A DNA stretch of 64,000 nucleotides, taken from contig OX421501.1 in NCBI GenBank assembly GCA_949126835.1, positions 1,055,054 through 1,119,053 of the forward strand, in the 5' to 3' direction. Origin of the DNA: Anisus vortex (Eukaryota; Mollusca; Gastropoda; Planorbidae). The first letter of the stretch is position 1. Every line of letters starts with the position of its first letter. The notes beneath the pieces were generated by a model, which saw only the letters and a program-made list of their open reading frames with translations, had not been told where the DNA came from and ran no database searches. This document shows, piece after piece, positions 34,244 to 47,200 of this stretch. A program made the position numbers and the translations under genes.

Positions 34244-34513
34244 TTTAGCCCGTCTGACCAAATTGATCCATATGGCAGGTGAAGCAGCGTTCACCAGTGT
34301 CTGTGGCCACGGCATACTAGGTGATGGTGTGGCCAGCACTTTGCACAGCCACCTTTACTTTACCCCAACTAAGGTCAGGCACCCATCAGAGCTGGGTGGA
34401 CTCAGGGACACCCTCAAGTCCTGGGAAAAAAAATCCTACCATTCATGAAGACTTGAACCCAGGACCGCCGCGTTGTCAGATGAACACGTTACCCCTCAGC
34501 CTCTGTGCCCCAT
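34244..34513 (-). mobile_element. tRNA-derived SINE, family B, full length
   Basis: Read on minus: ggggcacagaggctgagggg head, box B gggttcaagtc, a body containing ctgaccttagttgggg and the end ggatcaatttggtcagacgg. It is one of the two most complete copies in the window. Confidence 0.82.
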
Positions 34514-35156
34514 AACAATGTTATAAATGGCCAACAAAATTATATATAACATAAAGATATAAATATACAACAAGAATATAAATAGCAAAAATAAATTGAT
34601 TTAAAATGACGCCATCAAAACTTGTCTTTGAGTGAATCAAGAATTTAATGAAAATATCTTTACAGCCTAATCAACATTTCATACACAATGTTTTGAATTT
34701 ATTCAATATGGAGGCAAAAAAAAAACAACAAATATATGAACATAAATTAAATTGACACAATAAAATGTACATCAGCACAGGACAGAATCAATCATGTTGA
34801 TCAAAGAGACGATCGGACAGAAGAAAACATTATACACAGTCAGTGTTAACACCATTGCCAATAGTTTCCTCATCTTCTGAGCTACATTTGAAAACATGGG
34901 AGAAAAAAAAAAAAACTGGGCTGGAATACTTATTCATTTAGAAAAAAAAAAATCTAAAATTTTTACATTTAGTTTCTGGTAAATGTCGTATCGTATGACA
35001 TATTGACTCAATTTAGTTCAAAGGTCAAGCACAGTTCACCTAATGAATGTGAATTATTTTAAAATGTCTAGATCTTGTATTATTATTATGGTCATTATGA
35101 ACAAACATGAAAAAAAAAAACTACCTAGGCACACAACTACTCCAGTACAACCGCAA

Positions 35157-35183
35157 TACATATATATATATATATATATATAT
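35157..35183. repeat. (AT)n microsatellite
   Basis: An alternating AT run of about 25 bp in the intergenic region. Confidence 0.9.
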
Positions 35184-38136
35184 AGGCCAGTGAAAACTTC
35201 AGGGGAGAGCACTTGTTATTTTGTCTTGAACACTATTAGAGTAATCTCCCCATGCCTTGTTACTTTCTATGGCCAGTATAACATGACTAAATAGTTTCTA
35301 AAGGAAGGTTAAAAAATAGAAACTTGGCAAAATTTGACTTGCCAAATAAACATGATTGTCATCTATTTAATCTTCCACAGAACAAACAATAATAAAAAAA
35401 AACTGTTGATTTTAAAATAATTTTTTTTTTTCTGGAGTAAATAAAACTTTAGACACAAAAAAGTTTTTTAACGTTACAATAAAAGTGATGAGTTTATTTA
35501 AAGTATATTTTCATGGAACAACACGTAGGACTCAACAGTGTCATAGATGCACGGAAGTCAAGAAATAAATAAATAGTCAATATACAATCTTCAAATGCAT
35601 CATCAATAAATAAGAAAAAATATTTCATACATAAATAGATAATCTATTGTACCCCGAACCAATGTTTGAAAAACAAACAAAAAACAATCTAAGAGCTATT
35701 TAGTTTATTTAGAAGATAAAGTCTTCAAAAAAAATAATTATAAAAGTGCAACGTGAAAAAAACATTTTTTAAAATAGGTTTATAACTTCTCTCCTGATGA
35801 CAGTGATGTAGCTTTAGTTTTTTGGTAGTAACACACAGAGAGAGCTAAGTATATTGAACTGTTCCTTTCCTACACAACAAAATGTTCAAAGTTTATCTTA
35901 CGCTGGGAGGGTGTGTGAGAGAATAAAAAGGTGTCAAAATGAGATAGACAAGTTCTAAGAATAAAAGACAGAGAAAAGAATCCTTCATTTTTTTCTTTAA
36001 TATAAATCTTTGGGATGGCCCTGAAGAGCCATGGCATGCCAAGGGGCTGCGTGATCAGAGCATAACAGGGAAAGTCTTTTTGGAGATGAGTGGAAGGAAA
36101 CAGAAAATAATCCTTGCTTTAACCAGAAGATTCTAAGTCAGCTATAGCAACTAACTAACTAAGGTAGGCTTTAGTTAAAACTGAACTCTATAACTGCTTA
36201 ACAGCTGACATACTACTAATTATACCATAGCTATTGTACAGCTAAATATAGTAGTAAAGTACAATAGCACAGCTAACTGTACTACAGCTATAGAACAGCC
36301 AGTCAACTAGTCCATAGAATAACAGGAAATAGTTTTACCTAGCAACTGGTTAAATGTTGTGTAAATAAACAGAATTGATTGTGTAAATAGAAGTTAAACA
36401 AAAACAAAATAAAAAGCAGCCGACCTCGGGGGGAACTACACAAATGAAGCCGACTTACAAAACAAAAATAAAGATTTAAAATACCTACACAGGTATTTTA
36501 CAGTGACATCAAAATGTAAAGAAAAACAAACAAATCACATGACCAATCACATGACCAAACAGTTTCAACCAGAAACATAAATCTATGTAATGAATAAATT
36601 TAAAAAATCATCCGAGAACCACAATGATTAGTTAGAAACAAGTTTTAAGGAAACTTATCCATTCACTTTGCTTTGTTCTTCACCATTATATTTTCTTTAA
36701 GGGCATATTATTAAACTGAAAGTTACATTTCACTAGGGTTCAGAAATATAAATGCCGTTGCTGTGAATATTAAACTCAAAGTAATAAATAAGAATTGACC
36801 AATCGGAAAATTGAAAGCAGAAAAAGAAATGAAATGCAGCTTTGCTTAAAAGCTTGCTGTATTCATTTGTTGGGGGAGGTGGCAAAATGTTTCAACAAAT
36901 AAAGAAAGTGTTCATAATTAAAAGATATCTGTCTGATCGTAGAAGTCCTTTTATATACCTATAGAAATACTTATGAAGCAGTGGCAGTTAGAGATCGACC
37001 ATTACTCTGGTCTGACACACCAGGAGGCTTGTGTGGCAAAGCACAACTAACCAGCCGGCTATGTATTCTCAACAGGTTTAATGATAAAATGCAGAGTAAA
37101 AGTGAACTAGAAAGCTAGTGAATACATCAAGCTTTGCTCTGTTCACTGATAACATCTTCAATACAAACACTTCTATTCATCTTCCATATTTGAAATTTTT
37201 GTCCATGTATTTTTTTCTTCTAATAAAAGTAAAAACCTAAACACCATTACCAACAAAATCTTCCTAAGGCTAAAAAATAAAATAAAAATTCCAAGACCAT
37301 TCTCCATTCTAATCCAATTTTGTGTTGAGGTTAGAAAAGAAATGCCCTTCAACATAGTCCAAACAAATTTCTTTTTTTCATTAACTAAATACAATAGTAA
37401 GAGTAAGAGAGCATATAACATTGTAAGTGGCAAAAGAACAAAAAAATATATGTAAAAAAAATGACATTCAGATATAAATAGTGAGTGAAATAAAAATATG
37501 TTCATTCTGGAGATTGGATTCAAGTCTGAATCAATGAACAAACCTTAGACCAAAATAATAAAGCAGAACTTCACAATGTGTTGGGGAAATCTAAGAGAGA
37601 GTGTTTTGTGTAAACTGGGTAACAGTTACAGACATACTCCCTTTTCAAGCCAGTCCTCAGGGGGACAGGCATGTATTGATCAACAATGTCATCAACTACA
37701 AAAGGTTTGGAAGTGGGAGGGGGGAGCAGGGCATGACCTAGCCAGTCAACTAAATGTGAAATCAATGTCCCTGCGATAGGATAAAATAAGTGATCCCCCC
37801 CCCCCTCCCGGTCGTGGCCCAGCTAACAAGAAACTTAGTTTCTATCAGCCTATGAGGCCAAATAAAACAATTGTTACTAGTCACGATATCAAGAAAAAAA
37901 AAAAACAACAACATTATAGGGTCTTTTCTGTCAATTGCTATAAGGCCAAGTTTTTATTAAAAGTTGGAAATGCAAGGTAACTCTCCATCGAGACAGTACT
38001 TCATTGAAACCCTTGTCCTCCGATACATCTTGAGTTAGACTTTAACACAGTCTTCCAGTACAAAGGTTGAATTTATAAAATTAACGTTGAAGCCTCTAAA
38101 AAAAATTAAATGTTGCCTTTAAAGTAAAAGCCGTCA

Positions 38137-38289
38137 TCATTTAGGGTAGGCTCGGCGCTGTCCGTATTTGAGACCGGGCCCCGCGGCTGGGTGGGCCCCA
38201 GAGGCCCCGGGCTGTAGACTAGCTGGGTTGAATAATACAGGCATGCTGCTTGCAGGGGCTGTTGAGGATGGTGGGTCTGCTGAGCTTTG
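38137..38289 (-). CDS. SEC16A: SEC16 last coding exon with stop
   Basis: The exon is 153 nt, 50 codons plus TGA (38137-38139). It codes QSSADPPSSTAPASSMPVLF then NPASLQPGASGAHPAAGP and GLKYGQRRAYPK. The MPxxxNPAxLxQ...G.QR ending resembles vertebrate Sec16A. Acceptor ggttccag. Confidence 0.94.
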   Translation of the reverse strand, partial: QSSADPPSSTAPASSMPVLFNPASLQPGASGAHPAAGPGLKYGQRRAYPK

Positions 38290-41200
38290 CTGGAACCAAA
38301 AAAAATCAATACAAAAATTAAACTGAAGTCAATAATCATTGTAGAGACTCCAAGCCAACAGTTACTTTCTGAAATAAAAAATAATTTTATGCAGACAGCC
38401 AATAACTTAAGATTTTTTTTTGGAAAACTAGTTCATAAAATGTTGAACTATAATTATTGGAAATTATTTTTAAACATCAGTTTCACACAGTACTAGATAA
38501 AAAAAAATCATCTACAGAATATTGCGGAGAAGTATTTCATTGACAAGAAGTGCATTGCTAATAAGCAAGAGAGAGAGAGAGTAGCCATGAATTTATAAGC
38601 TTCTAAAGAGAAAGAAAAACATATGATTCTAAATGCACTAAAGCTAGGGGCATTAATTTATTTATGTTGCTGAAGGGTTAGGTGTAGTAGGACCTGAGGC
38701 ACTGATATATGTAGTGAATGATGTTTACAGTGGCGAGAGCATGAATTTATGCTTGGTTCCTATGATAGTCACACAGAAATTCTTGACAATTTATTTGGTG
38801 GCAATTTTAAAAAAACGACAGCGGTTTGGATTTTTACTTCAGACAGCCTTGTGACAGCATATAGTGAATTGATAACAAGGGTTTAGAGATATATACATGA
38901 AATTATACATTGTTATACATGAAATTATACATTGTTATACATGAAATTATACATTGTTATACATGAAATTATACATTGTTATACATGAAATTATACATTG
39001 TTATACATGATCATGCATTGGCGGAGTTATTAAAGTTATAAAAGGTAAGTAAGGAATCAATGATACAGAGAAATAAAGATGGAGTAGATCAGAATGAAAT
39101 TAATTATACAGAGAGATGATAGTGTTAGCATATCTAGAAATTAAAGATACAGAGAGATAATGGTGTAGATTATGTAGAAATTAATGATACAGAGAGATAA
39201 TGGTGTAGATTATGTAGAAATTAATGATACAGAGAGATAATGGTGTAGATTATCTAGAAATTAATGATACAGAGAGATAATGGTGTAGATTATCTAGAAA
39301 TTAATGATACAGAGAGATAATGGTGTGGATTATGTAGAAATTAATGATACAGAGAGATAATGGTGTAGATTATCTAGAAATTAATGATACAGAGAGATGA
39401 TAGTGTTAGCTTATCCAGAAATTAATGATACAGAGAGATGATAGTGTTAGCTTATCTAGAAATTAATGATACAGAGAGATAATGGTGTAGATTATCTAGA
39501 AATTAATGATACAGAGAGATAATGGTGTAGATTATCTAGAAATTAATGATACAGAGAGATAATGGTGTAGATTATCTAGAAATTAAAGATATCATTGAGA
39601 ACAGAAAGAAACCAATGATATGGAGCTTGGTCTTTTTGTAAATGTATCTGTGGGAACAGATGAAAGTAAAATTGTGACTTTGACTTGACTGGGTCAATAG
39701 TTTAACAAATCCCCTTGTAGCTTTCACATGTCTTCAGTCTGCCCAGCAGCACCAATGGGAGAAGATAAAAGAGGCCCAGTATTGTGATGGCCACACAATC
39801 CCTTTAAATGTCAAGGGGTAAAAAACAACAAAAAAAAACAACTACTGCTAAGCTCTTGTGTTGTTGCTTTTTTATCCACAGTGGAGCAAGACTTGTCGAT
39901 AAAGGAACATTTTTTACATTTGTCTTTTTTTTTTTCTAATTTACACAAGGAATAGAACAGATGAACAAATTTGTTCAACTAGCAAAATGCTTGCATGTTT
40001 TTCTGGCAGAAAAGAATCAACAAGCGAGAGAGGGTGTAGGTATATCGTGTGATGCTTATTAAAAGGAAAGCTATCATTCCAGGTATATTGTGTTAATTAA
40101 ACAATAAGAAATAGTAATAGATATGTATGGCATTAATAATAATATTACACTATATAGATAATGCAGAACTGATTTTTTATACACATATATATATATATAT
40201 ACTTGTATGATTCTTTTTATATATTCTGTGACTACATAATAGGTGAGGAAAAAAAAGAAAAACCTTAAGTCAAGTGACATAGAAACAGAGAATCTCTTCT
40301 CTAAACCTCTACATGCTAAATTAGCCAACACAAACAACACGTTACATAGACTACTATCCAGTGAACGAAAACATACAACGTATCTCTGATTGTTTTTGTG
40401 TAACTTGACAACAACTGTTAACATATTGCCAATAAAATACCTCAATAAAAAAAATTATGTTATTGATGATAACTATGTTAACAATGATAGGAAAAAATGT
40501 TTTTTATTCTAGCGTTAAAATTCCACGGTTGAACAAACATGTTGTAAGTTTCATCGCTAGAATAAAAATGATAACTATAAAACTATACAAGAAATACTTT
40601 AAACAATTTAGTTGTTTTTTTTCTGTAACAGCTACTTCACATATATATGACAACACTGAAAGTGTTTTTTAGAAAAGTTAACGTCACAAAATTTGAACGT
40701 GTTAACAAACAAATGTTAAAACTAATGCAAACAGAAGCCAAACAAGAACAGAAGACTCCAAGAAGTTGGGTTAGTCCAGTTTGGTACATTTTTTTTTGGT
40801 GTTAAAACTAGATGCTGAAATCAAAAGGGTTACCTCGGAAAAATATTGCTGAATCTCTTGCGACAACGAACTCACGGAACTAGATCGAGACAGCTGTAAC
40901 ATTAACGCAACAGTCACAGTACAGCAGTACAGGTGAGAATTTTTCATGTAACATTAACGTAACAGTTACAGAACATCAGTACAGGGGAGAATTTTTCAGG
41001 TAACATTAATGTAACAGTTACAGTACATCAGTACAGGTACAAATGTTCAGGTAACATTAACGTAACAGTTACAGTACATCAGTAAAGGTACACATTTTCA
41101 GGTAACATTAACGTAACAGTTACAGTACATGAGTACAGGTACAAATTTTCAGGTAACATTCACCTGATAAATTTTATAACACCAACTCTTTAAAAAATGT

Positions 41201-44200
41201 TTTGTCTTTGCAACACAAACAAAAAACAAAAATTTCTAAATCTATCAAGATGCACATGATTTTCATTTTTCTTTAAAACAAACATGTATATGCTAAGATC
41301 CCTATATGCATTATACAATATCTTAGTGCCTAACAGTGGAGAATATTTCCAGCTAGTCCAGGGTTGAAGTCAAGATTTTTCCCAGTGGGGCTGAACTTTT
41401 GTGTAACAAACATTTATAACTAAAAATGTTCAAATTTATTACAGATTTTAAAAAAGATTACTTTCAGAGTTTCTTTTATTTCATTTGTGAAGCAAGATCT
41501 CCAGAAATAAAATGGGGCAAGATGCTAAGGCAAATGCCAGAGGCAAATTCCGGTTAGGTATTGATATATATATATATATATGTACAAGTTTAACATTTTA
41601 GTAAGGTAGTTGGTGTGTATGCCAGTTTGTATGCAAACACAAACCACAACATTGAAAAGAGGAGTTGGGACAAACACAATGCCTGCTTCATACAAAAAGT
41701 AGCTCACTTAGCAAACACTAGAGAAGACTGGACCCAGTGTCCATGGTTCTGACATAGTACAGAGATACATTCACTCTTGTGCTGGTCTAGATCAGTAATG
41801 TACAGAACTATGGACAAGTCTTAAACATAATGCATGCATGGTGAACCTAAAGGTTAAACGTGTACCAGCATCTCCCATTCTCTAGTTTGCTAACAAAACA
41901 TGCCTGTGTGCTGCGTTACTGGTTGTGCTGCGAGTAAGAAAATATGTAGGGGATTGAATTTTTTTATTTTCCAAAAGATGTTGCCGAAGAAAAACAATGG
42001 ATTGAAAACGTCAGGAGTGAAGAACCACCTATATTCTTCTTCTTCTTCTATTAACCAGTCTGCAGAGCAGTTTGCTCTCTTGAAGTCAATGTCAGACACA
42101 CTGGCATTGTTAAACTGGGTTTTCCTTAGTGGCTTTTTTCAAACCCGGCAGCTCAAGAGAGTTTTCGGTTCTGCCCCAAGCACCTGTGAGTGGTACTCCG
42201 GGATCGGGCTGCATTGAGTCAGGGCTGAGTTGTGCTGAGGTGGGGCTGGTTTATGGTCCGATCTCCGCCATGACACAGCCATGACACTCAGTTGTGCCAT
42301 TTATTTATTTTTTTAGATTCTGGGAATACTCTGTGGAATTGTCACATCCTGGATCCAGGCCCCTTCACGACTTTACACCCACCCATCTCCATGCTACCAA
42401 CACCAGAGTCCCCCAGCGGGAGGCGCGAAAAACCTCTATCCAGGATAGTGCAATCTGGACCTCTGTCGAAAAGCACCACAAAGGTGGGTACAAGTTTTAC
42501 GTGCCCGGGTTATACCCAATGCACAACCCACTATAAGTCGCCTTTTACAACATACAAGTGGGACTTAGCAGTGGGGTTATTCTTTCACCTGGTCATTTCC
42601 AGGACCCCGATACCCACACAGGGGCAATTACCTATATATGTTATGGCCAAAGCCCAAAGTGCGGCCAGATGGTCATTTCGCGCTTTGGCCGAGGCTCGTG
42701 GTCAATGTCCGATGTACTGATGCATGAATGTTCGGTAGGTTGCACAGGTGTGATGGCAGCTTGCATATGGTAGCAAGGACAGTGTTACGTACGCTGTGAC
42801 GATGATAATTACGGTATACAAACACTCAAATTCTGCTCACGACCTTCTTAATCAGACTTTGGCCAATCGCCCCTGGCCATTTCACAAACTGGCCGGCCAA
42901 GGTCCGAAATCAAGAAAAGATCGGGCATTGGCCAGTCAAATGTGAGGTGATATTAGCCAGATCTCGATCTGGTCGACTTCAGGCTTTGTCCTTAACATAC
43001 ATAATTATAGTCCTAAACTTATTGCTTGATGAAAAAAGAATTTTGGTTTTTGTTTTTCTGTGTCTACGGATTGTGTTTTTTAATAACCAAGAAACTCTAC
43101 TCTTGACTAATTTATTTTATAAACAAATCTAAATTTAACTTAACAGACTAACACTTTGAGTATTAATTATCGCCTACTCACTTTTGATCTTAAGAATAAA
43201 AATGGACTCCTCATAACAAGCCTTGTAGACTTAGTATATTTCTAAAAGACTAGTGTTGAAAAAGTCGAGGTTGAAATTAATTGTCAGACACCAGCAAAAG
43301 CATGAAAAGGAAATTCATGATCACGTTTAACCTTGACCTATTGAAAAGGTCAGGGCTCATTAAGACTTGTCCATAGTTCAGCTAGTCAAAATAAATGACA
43401 TTGATCTATGTAGATTATATATTTGTAATGCTTTTGGTATTCATGGACAAAAGGCATTTAGAGAATTGAAATCCATGAATCATTTCTTTGTATTAAAGAA
43501 CATACTAAGAATACTTTTTTTTTAAAAACATTACTACTCAATGTGTATAAGACATAGTGTCCATTTATATAGATCAGTGATAAAGAGAAAAACAATCAAA
43601 TATCATTGGTCAGTTCTTGAGTAAGACAACTTGCTTTTCTCTCTGGGCAGTTACAAATGGTTACATAAAGTCAAATGACACCTAATCCACAAGAAAATAC
43701 TCATATCCTCAAAGATTACTAACGCTTCACTGTTCAATTGTTTGAATTTGCCAGTTCAGCAGACGTACTCAGCTTACACAAGTAACACCTGTGATAGGAT
43801 GTCTCAGTAGATGTCCCTACGGATGCGTGATACAGCTGAATTCTTTCTGCGAGCCTTAAGAGAGTAACCTCAGCTCACATTCTCTCGTAGAGAAAGTGTG
43901 TGTGGGGGAAGGTCTAGCCTGCCGTCCTTTGAGGACCACACAACACAAACAGAGAGAGATAACATGAATTGTGTATATATATAACTCAATAACTTACATC
44001 ATCTGTGCCTGATGGTACAGTCAGCATGTTGCTGTTGTTGCTGTTGTTGGCTGCTGTGTTTGCGGTGGAAGATGGCGCTGTAGGAAAAACATTTTATTTA
44101 CACAATATCCAGCATCAAAAAAGCATTACTTTTTCTAATGTCTAAATCATTATTTTGAGATTTTTCAAGATTTCTTTCATTGTATAAATTCTATTTGGCT

Positions 44201-47200
44201 CAAGTAATAAAAGAACAGCACCCGACTGTCTAAGTTGACCCATAGGGCCGGTGAAGTAGTGTTCACCAGTTTCTGTGGCCACAACTTACTAGGGGATTGC
44301 GTAGCCAGCACAATGCCCAGCTGCACTTTTTTTTACCCCAACTAATTTCAGGTACCTGTCAGAGCTGGGTAGACTCAGGTACACCCTCCAGTCCTGGGAA
44401 CAAATCCTAGCCTTCACCATGATTGAACCCAGAACCTTGGTACGCCAGCGGAACGCCCTGCCGCTCAACCGCCGCGAACCATAGCGCAGGTAAAAAGTTC
44501 TTATAATACTAACACTGATAGAAACGTGAGTTATAAACAAATGATAGTATATGGAAGTTTGAATTGGAAGTCGTAGATTGACTTTCAGAACACCCCAAGA
44601 AAAGCTTGATTCTTGCTTTTTTTCCCTTACATCGTAGGGTCCCATTTTTAGTTTAGCCAGCGCTTGTATAGCAGTTCATATTCTTCGCTAACTGTTCAGT
44701 TGTTTGTATTTTTATGAAATTTCAGTTTCCCGCCCATCTTTTAATTCATAATATTTTTCTATATATATATTTTGGATACAACAATTTTAATAAAATGATC
44801 ACGTTTAACCTTGACCTATTGAAAAGGTCAGGGCTTTTAATAAAATTGTTGTATCCAACAACTAAAGTTACTTTATCACAATCAGTGTTGAATGAGAGGA
44901 GTTGAAAGAATAATTGACTAATACTAGTAATCGCATCATAGAGGAGCTGCGGAAAAACTGATGTCAGGAGGAGCCCCTAGCCCTGACGCCAGCAAGCAGA
45001 ATTGACTGCTTCATTACTATGCAAATATATTTGCATTCTGATTTAACAAGTCGTAGCAATATAATAAAATGTCCTCGCCTGTTTGCAAAAAAAAACTAAG
45101 CAGAACCGAATAAACATCCCAGACTTTATGGTTTTTAAAACATCCCAGAATATAAAGTTTTAAAAACATCCTAGAAAATTAGGTGTTTAGAACATCCAAA
45201 ACCAAATGGTTGCAAATTTAAAACCAACCTGATCCAGGCAGGAACATCTGCGGTGGGGCTACTGGGTTGCTGGAACCTCCTGGAGGAATCATGTTAAAAA
45301 GATTCTGTGGAACCGTAATGGGCTTCGGGTTGTTGACATCTACATATTGAGGCTTGTTACCTTAACAAACAAGATTTCCAATGGGATCAACCAATTACAA
45401 TTAGCCGATGGTAACAACCAATCACCATTAGCCAATGGTAACAACCAATCACAGTTAACCAATGGTAACAACCAATCACAGTTAACCAATGGTAACAACC
45501 AATCACAATTAGTCAATAATAACAACCAATCACAATTCACCAATGATAACAACCAATCACAGTCAACCAATGGTAACAACCAATCACAGTTAATCAATAG
45601 TTACAACCAATCACAATTAGTCAATAATAACAACCAATCACAATTGACCAATGGTAACAACCAATCAGAGTTAACCAATGGTAACAACCAATCACAGTTA
45701 ACCAATGGTAACAACCAATTACAATTAGCCAATGGTAACAACCAAGCACAATTAGCCAATGGTAACAACCAATCACAATTAGTCAGTAATAACAACCAAT
45801 TAGAACAAAAAACAATCACTCACTATACAAAGGGGGACAACAAACATAATTAAGTAGTCAACAGGGGCAACAACCCTGAAGTTCATTACATCTTTTTTGT
45901 TCCTCACCTATAGATTTCAAAGAGAAACGATTACTTGCAGAGATCCCTTGTGGTGGAGGTGCACTGGATAAAGTAGCTTTCCCTGGAACAAAACAACAAT
46001 CAAAATTTATCTTATATATTACAGATGCTCCTTCTATAAAGAAGATTATTGTTTTACTAACTATTGGTGAAAGTTAATGGCTGTAAAACAACATGTCATT
46101 TGAATAGGACACTGTGTGTTTATCTTTAGACTATGACACACTATGTGTTTAGATTTAGTCTTTGACACACTGTGTCACTCTTGAGACCATGACACACTAC
46201 CGTTAAATCTTGAGTGCACTTTTTAAACAAAATTTTGTGGTCTGGGAAGGGGGCTTATACACGTGTAAAGAAAAAAAAAGTTTTTTTCCTAGTTTTGAAT
46301 ATCAACTTGAAATGACAATGTGGGCTACCGTATGCAACATCACTGATTAGCAGGAGGCAGGGGCGTACTGAGGGAGGCTAAGCCACCCCTGACAGATTGA
46401 ATAAAAATTTTTTATGCCTTAAATGATTTAATTTGCGCGTAAACACACACATGACGATTGAATCGATCATTGCCTATACGTATCTTCAAAATCTGATGTC
46501 CAGTGGCATTCAAAAAGATGTTCGCAAAGCAGTATTATAGAATGTCAAGCTAAATTCCCCAGGGTTGTCCAAGGGAAAATATGTCTTAGTAACTATGATA
46601 CTTTATGTGCTTATCTTAAGACTATGATACTTTATGTGCTTATCTTAAGACTATGATACTTTATGTGCTTATCTTAAGACTATGATACTTTATGTGCTTA
46701 TCTTAAGACTATGATACTTTATGTGCTTATCTTAAGACTATGATACTTTATGTGCTTATCTTAAGACTATGATACTTTATGTGCTTATCTTAAGACTATG
46801 ATACTTTATGTGCTTATCTTAAGACTATGATACTTTATGTGCTTATCTTAAGACTATGATACTTTATGTGCTTATCTTAAGACTATGATACTTTATGTGC
46901 TTATCTTAAGACTATGATACTTTATGTGCTTATCTTAAGACTATGATACTTTATGTGCTTATCTTAAGACTATGATACTTTATGTGCTTATCTTAAGACT
47001 ATGATACTTTATGTGCTTATCTTAAGACTATGATACTTTATGTGCTTATCTTAAGACTATGATACTTTATGTGCTTATCTTAAGACTATGATACTTTATG
47101 TGCTTATCTTAAGACTATGATACTTTATGTGCTTATCTTAAGACTATGATACTTTATGTGCTTATCTTAAGACTATGATACTTTATGTGCTTATCTTAAG

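Larger units (their letters stand above)
32011..38136. other. Convergent intergenic region and probable 3' UTRs
   Basis: The plus-strand gene ends near 32010 and SEC16 ends at 38137 on minus, so this region should hold both 3' UTRs. A minus-strand AATAAA lies about 180 bases past the SEC16 stop (tttatt at 37953). It also holds a hAT MITE, a family B SINE, AT microsatellites and a poly-C run near 37794. No coding exon was recognised. Confidence 0.5.

Noticed and set aside
42292..42720. 142-residue frame as a real gene
   Set aside because: Overlapping open frames in a GC-rich insert, no domain, no splice or start context; recorded as an unidentified element.
45347..45853. Asn/Gln-rich 168-residue frame (NNQSQLTNG)
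   Set aside because: The 27-bp minisatellite in a SEC16 intron; the opposite strand is open as well and no splice support exists.
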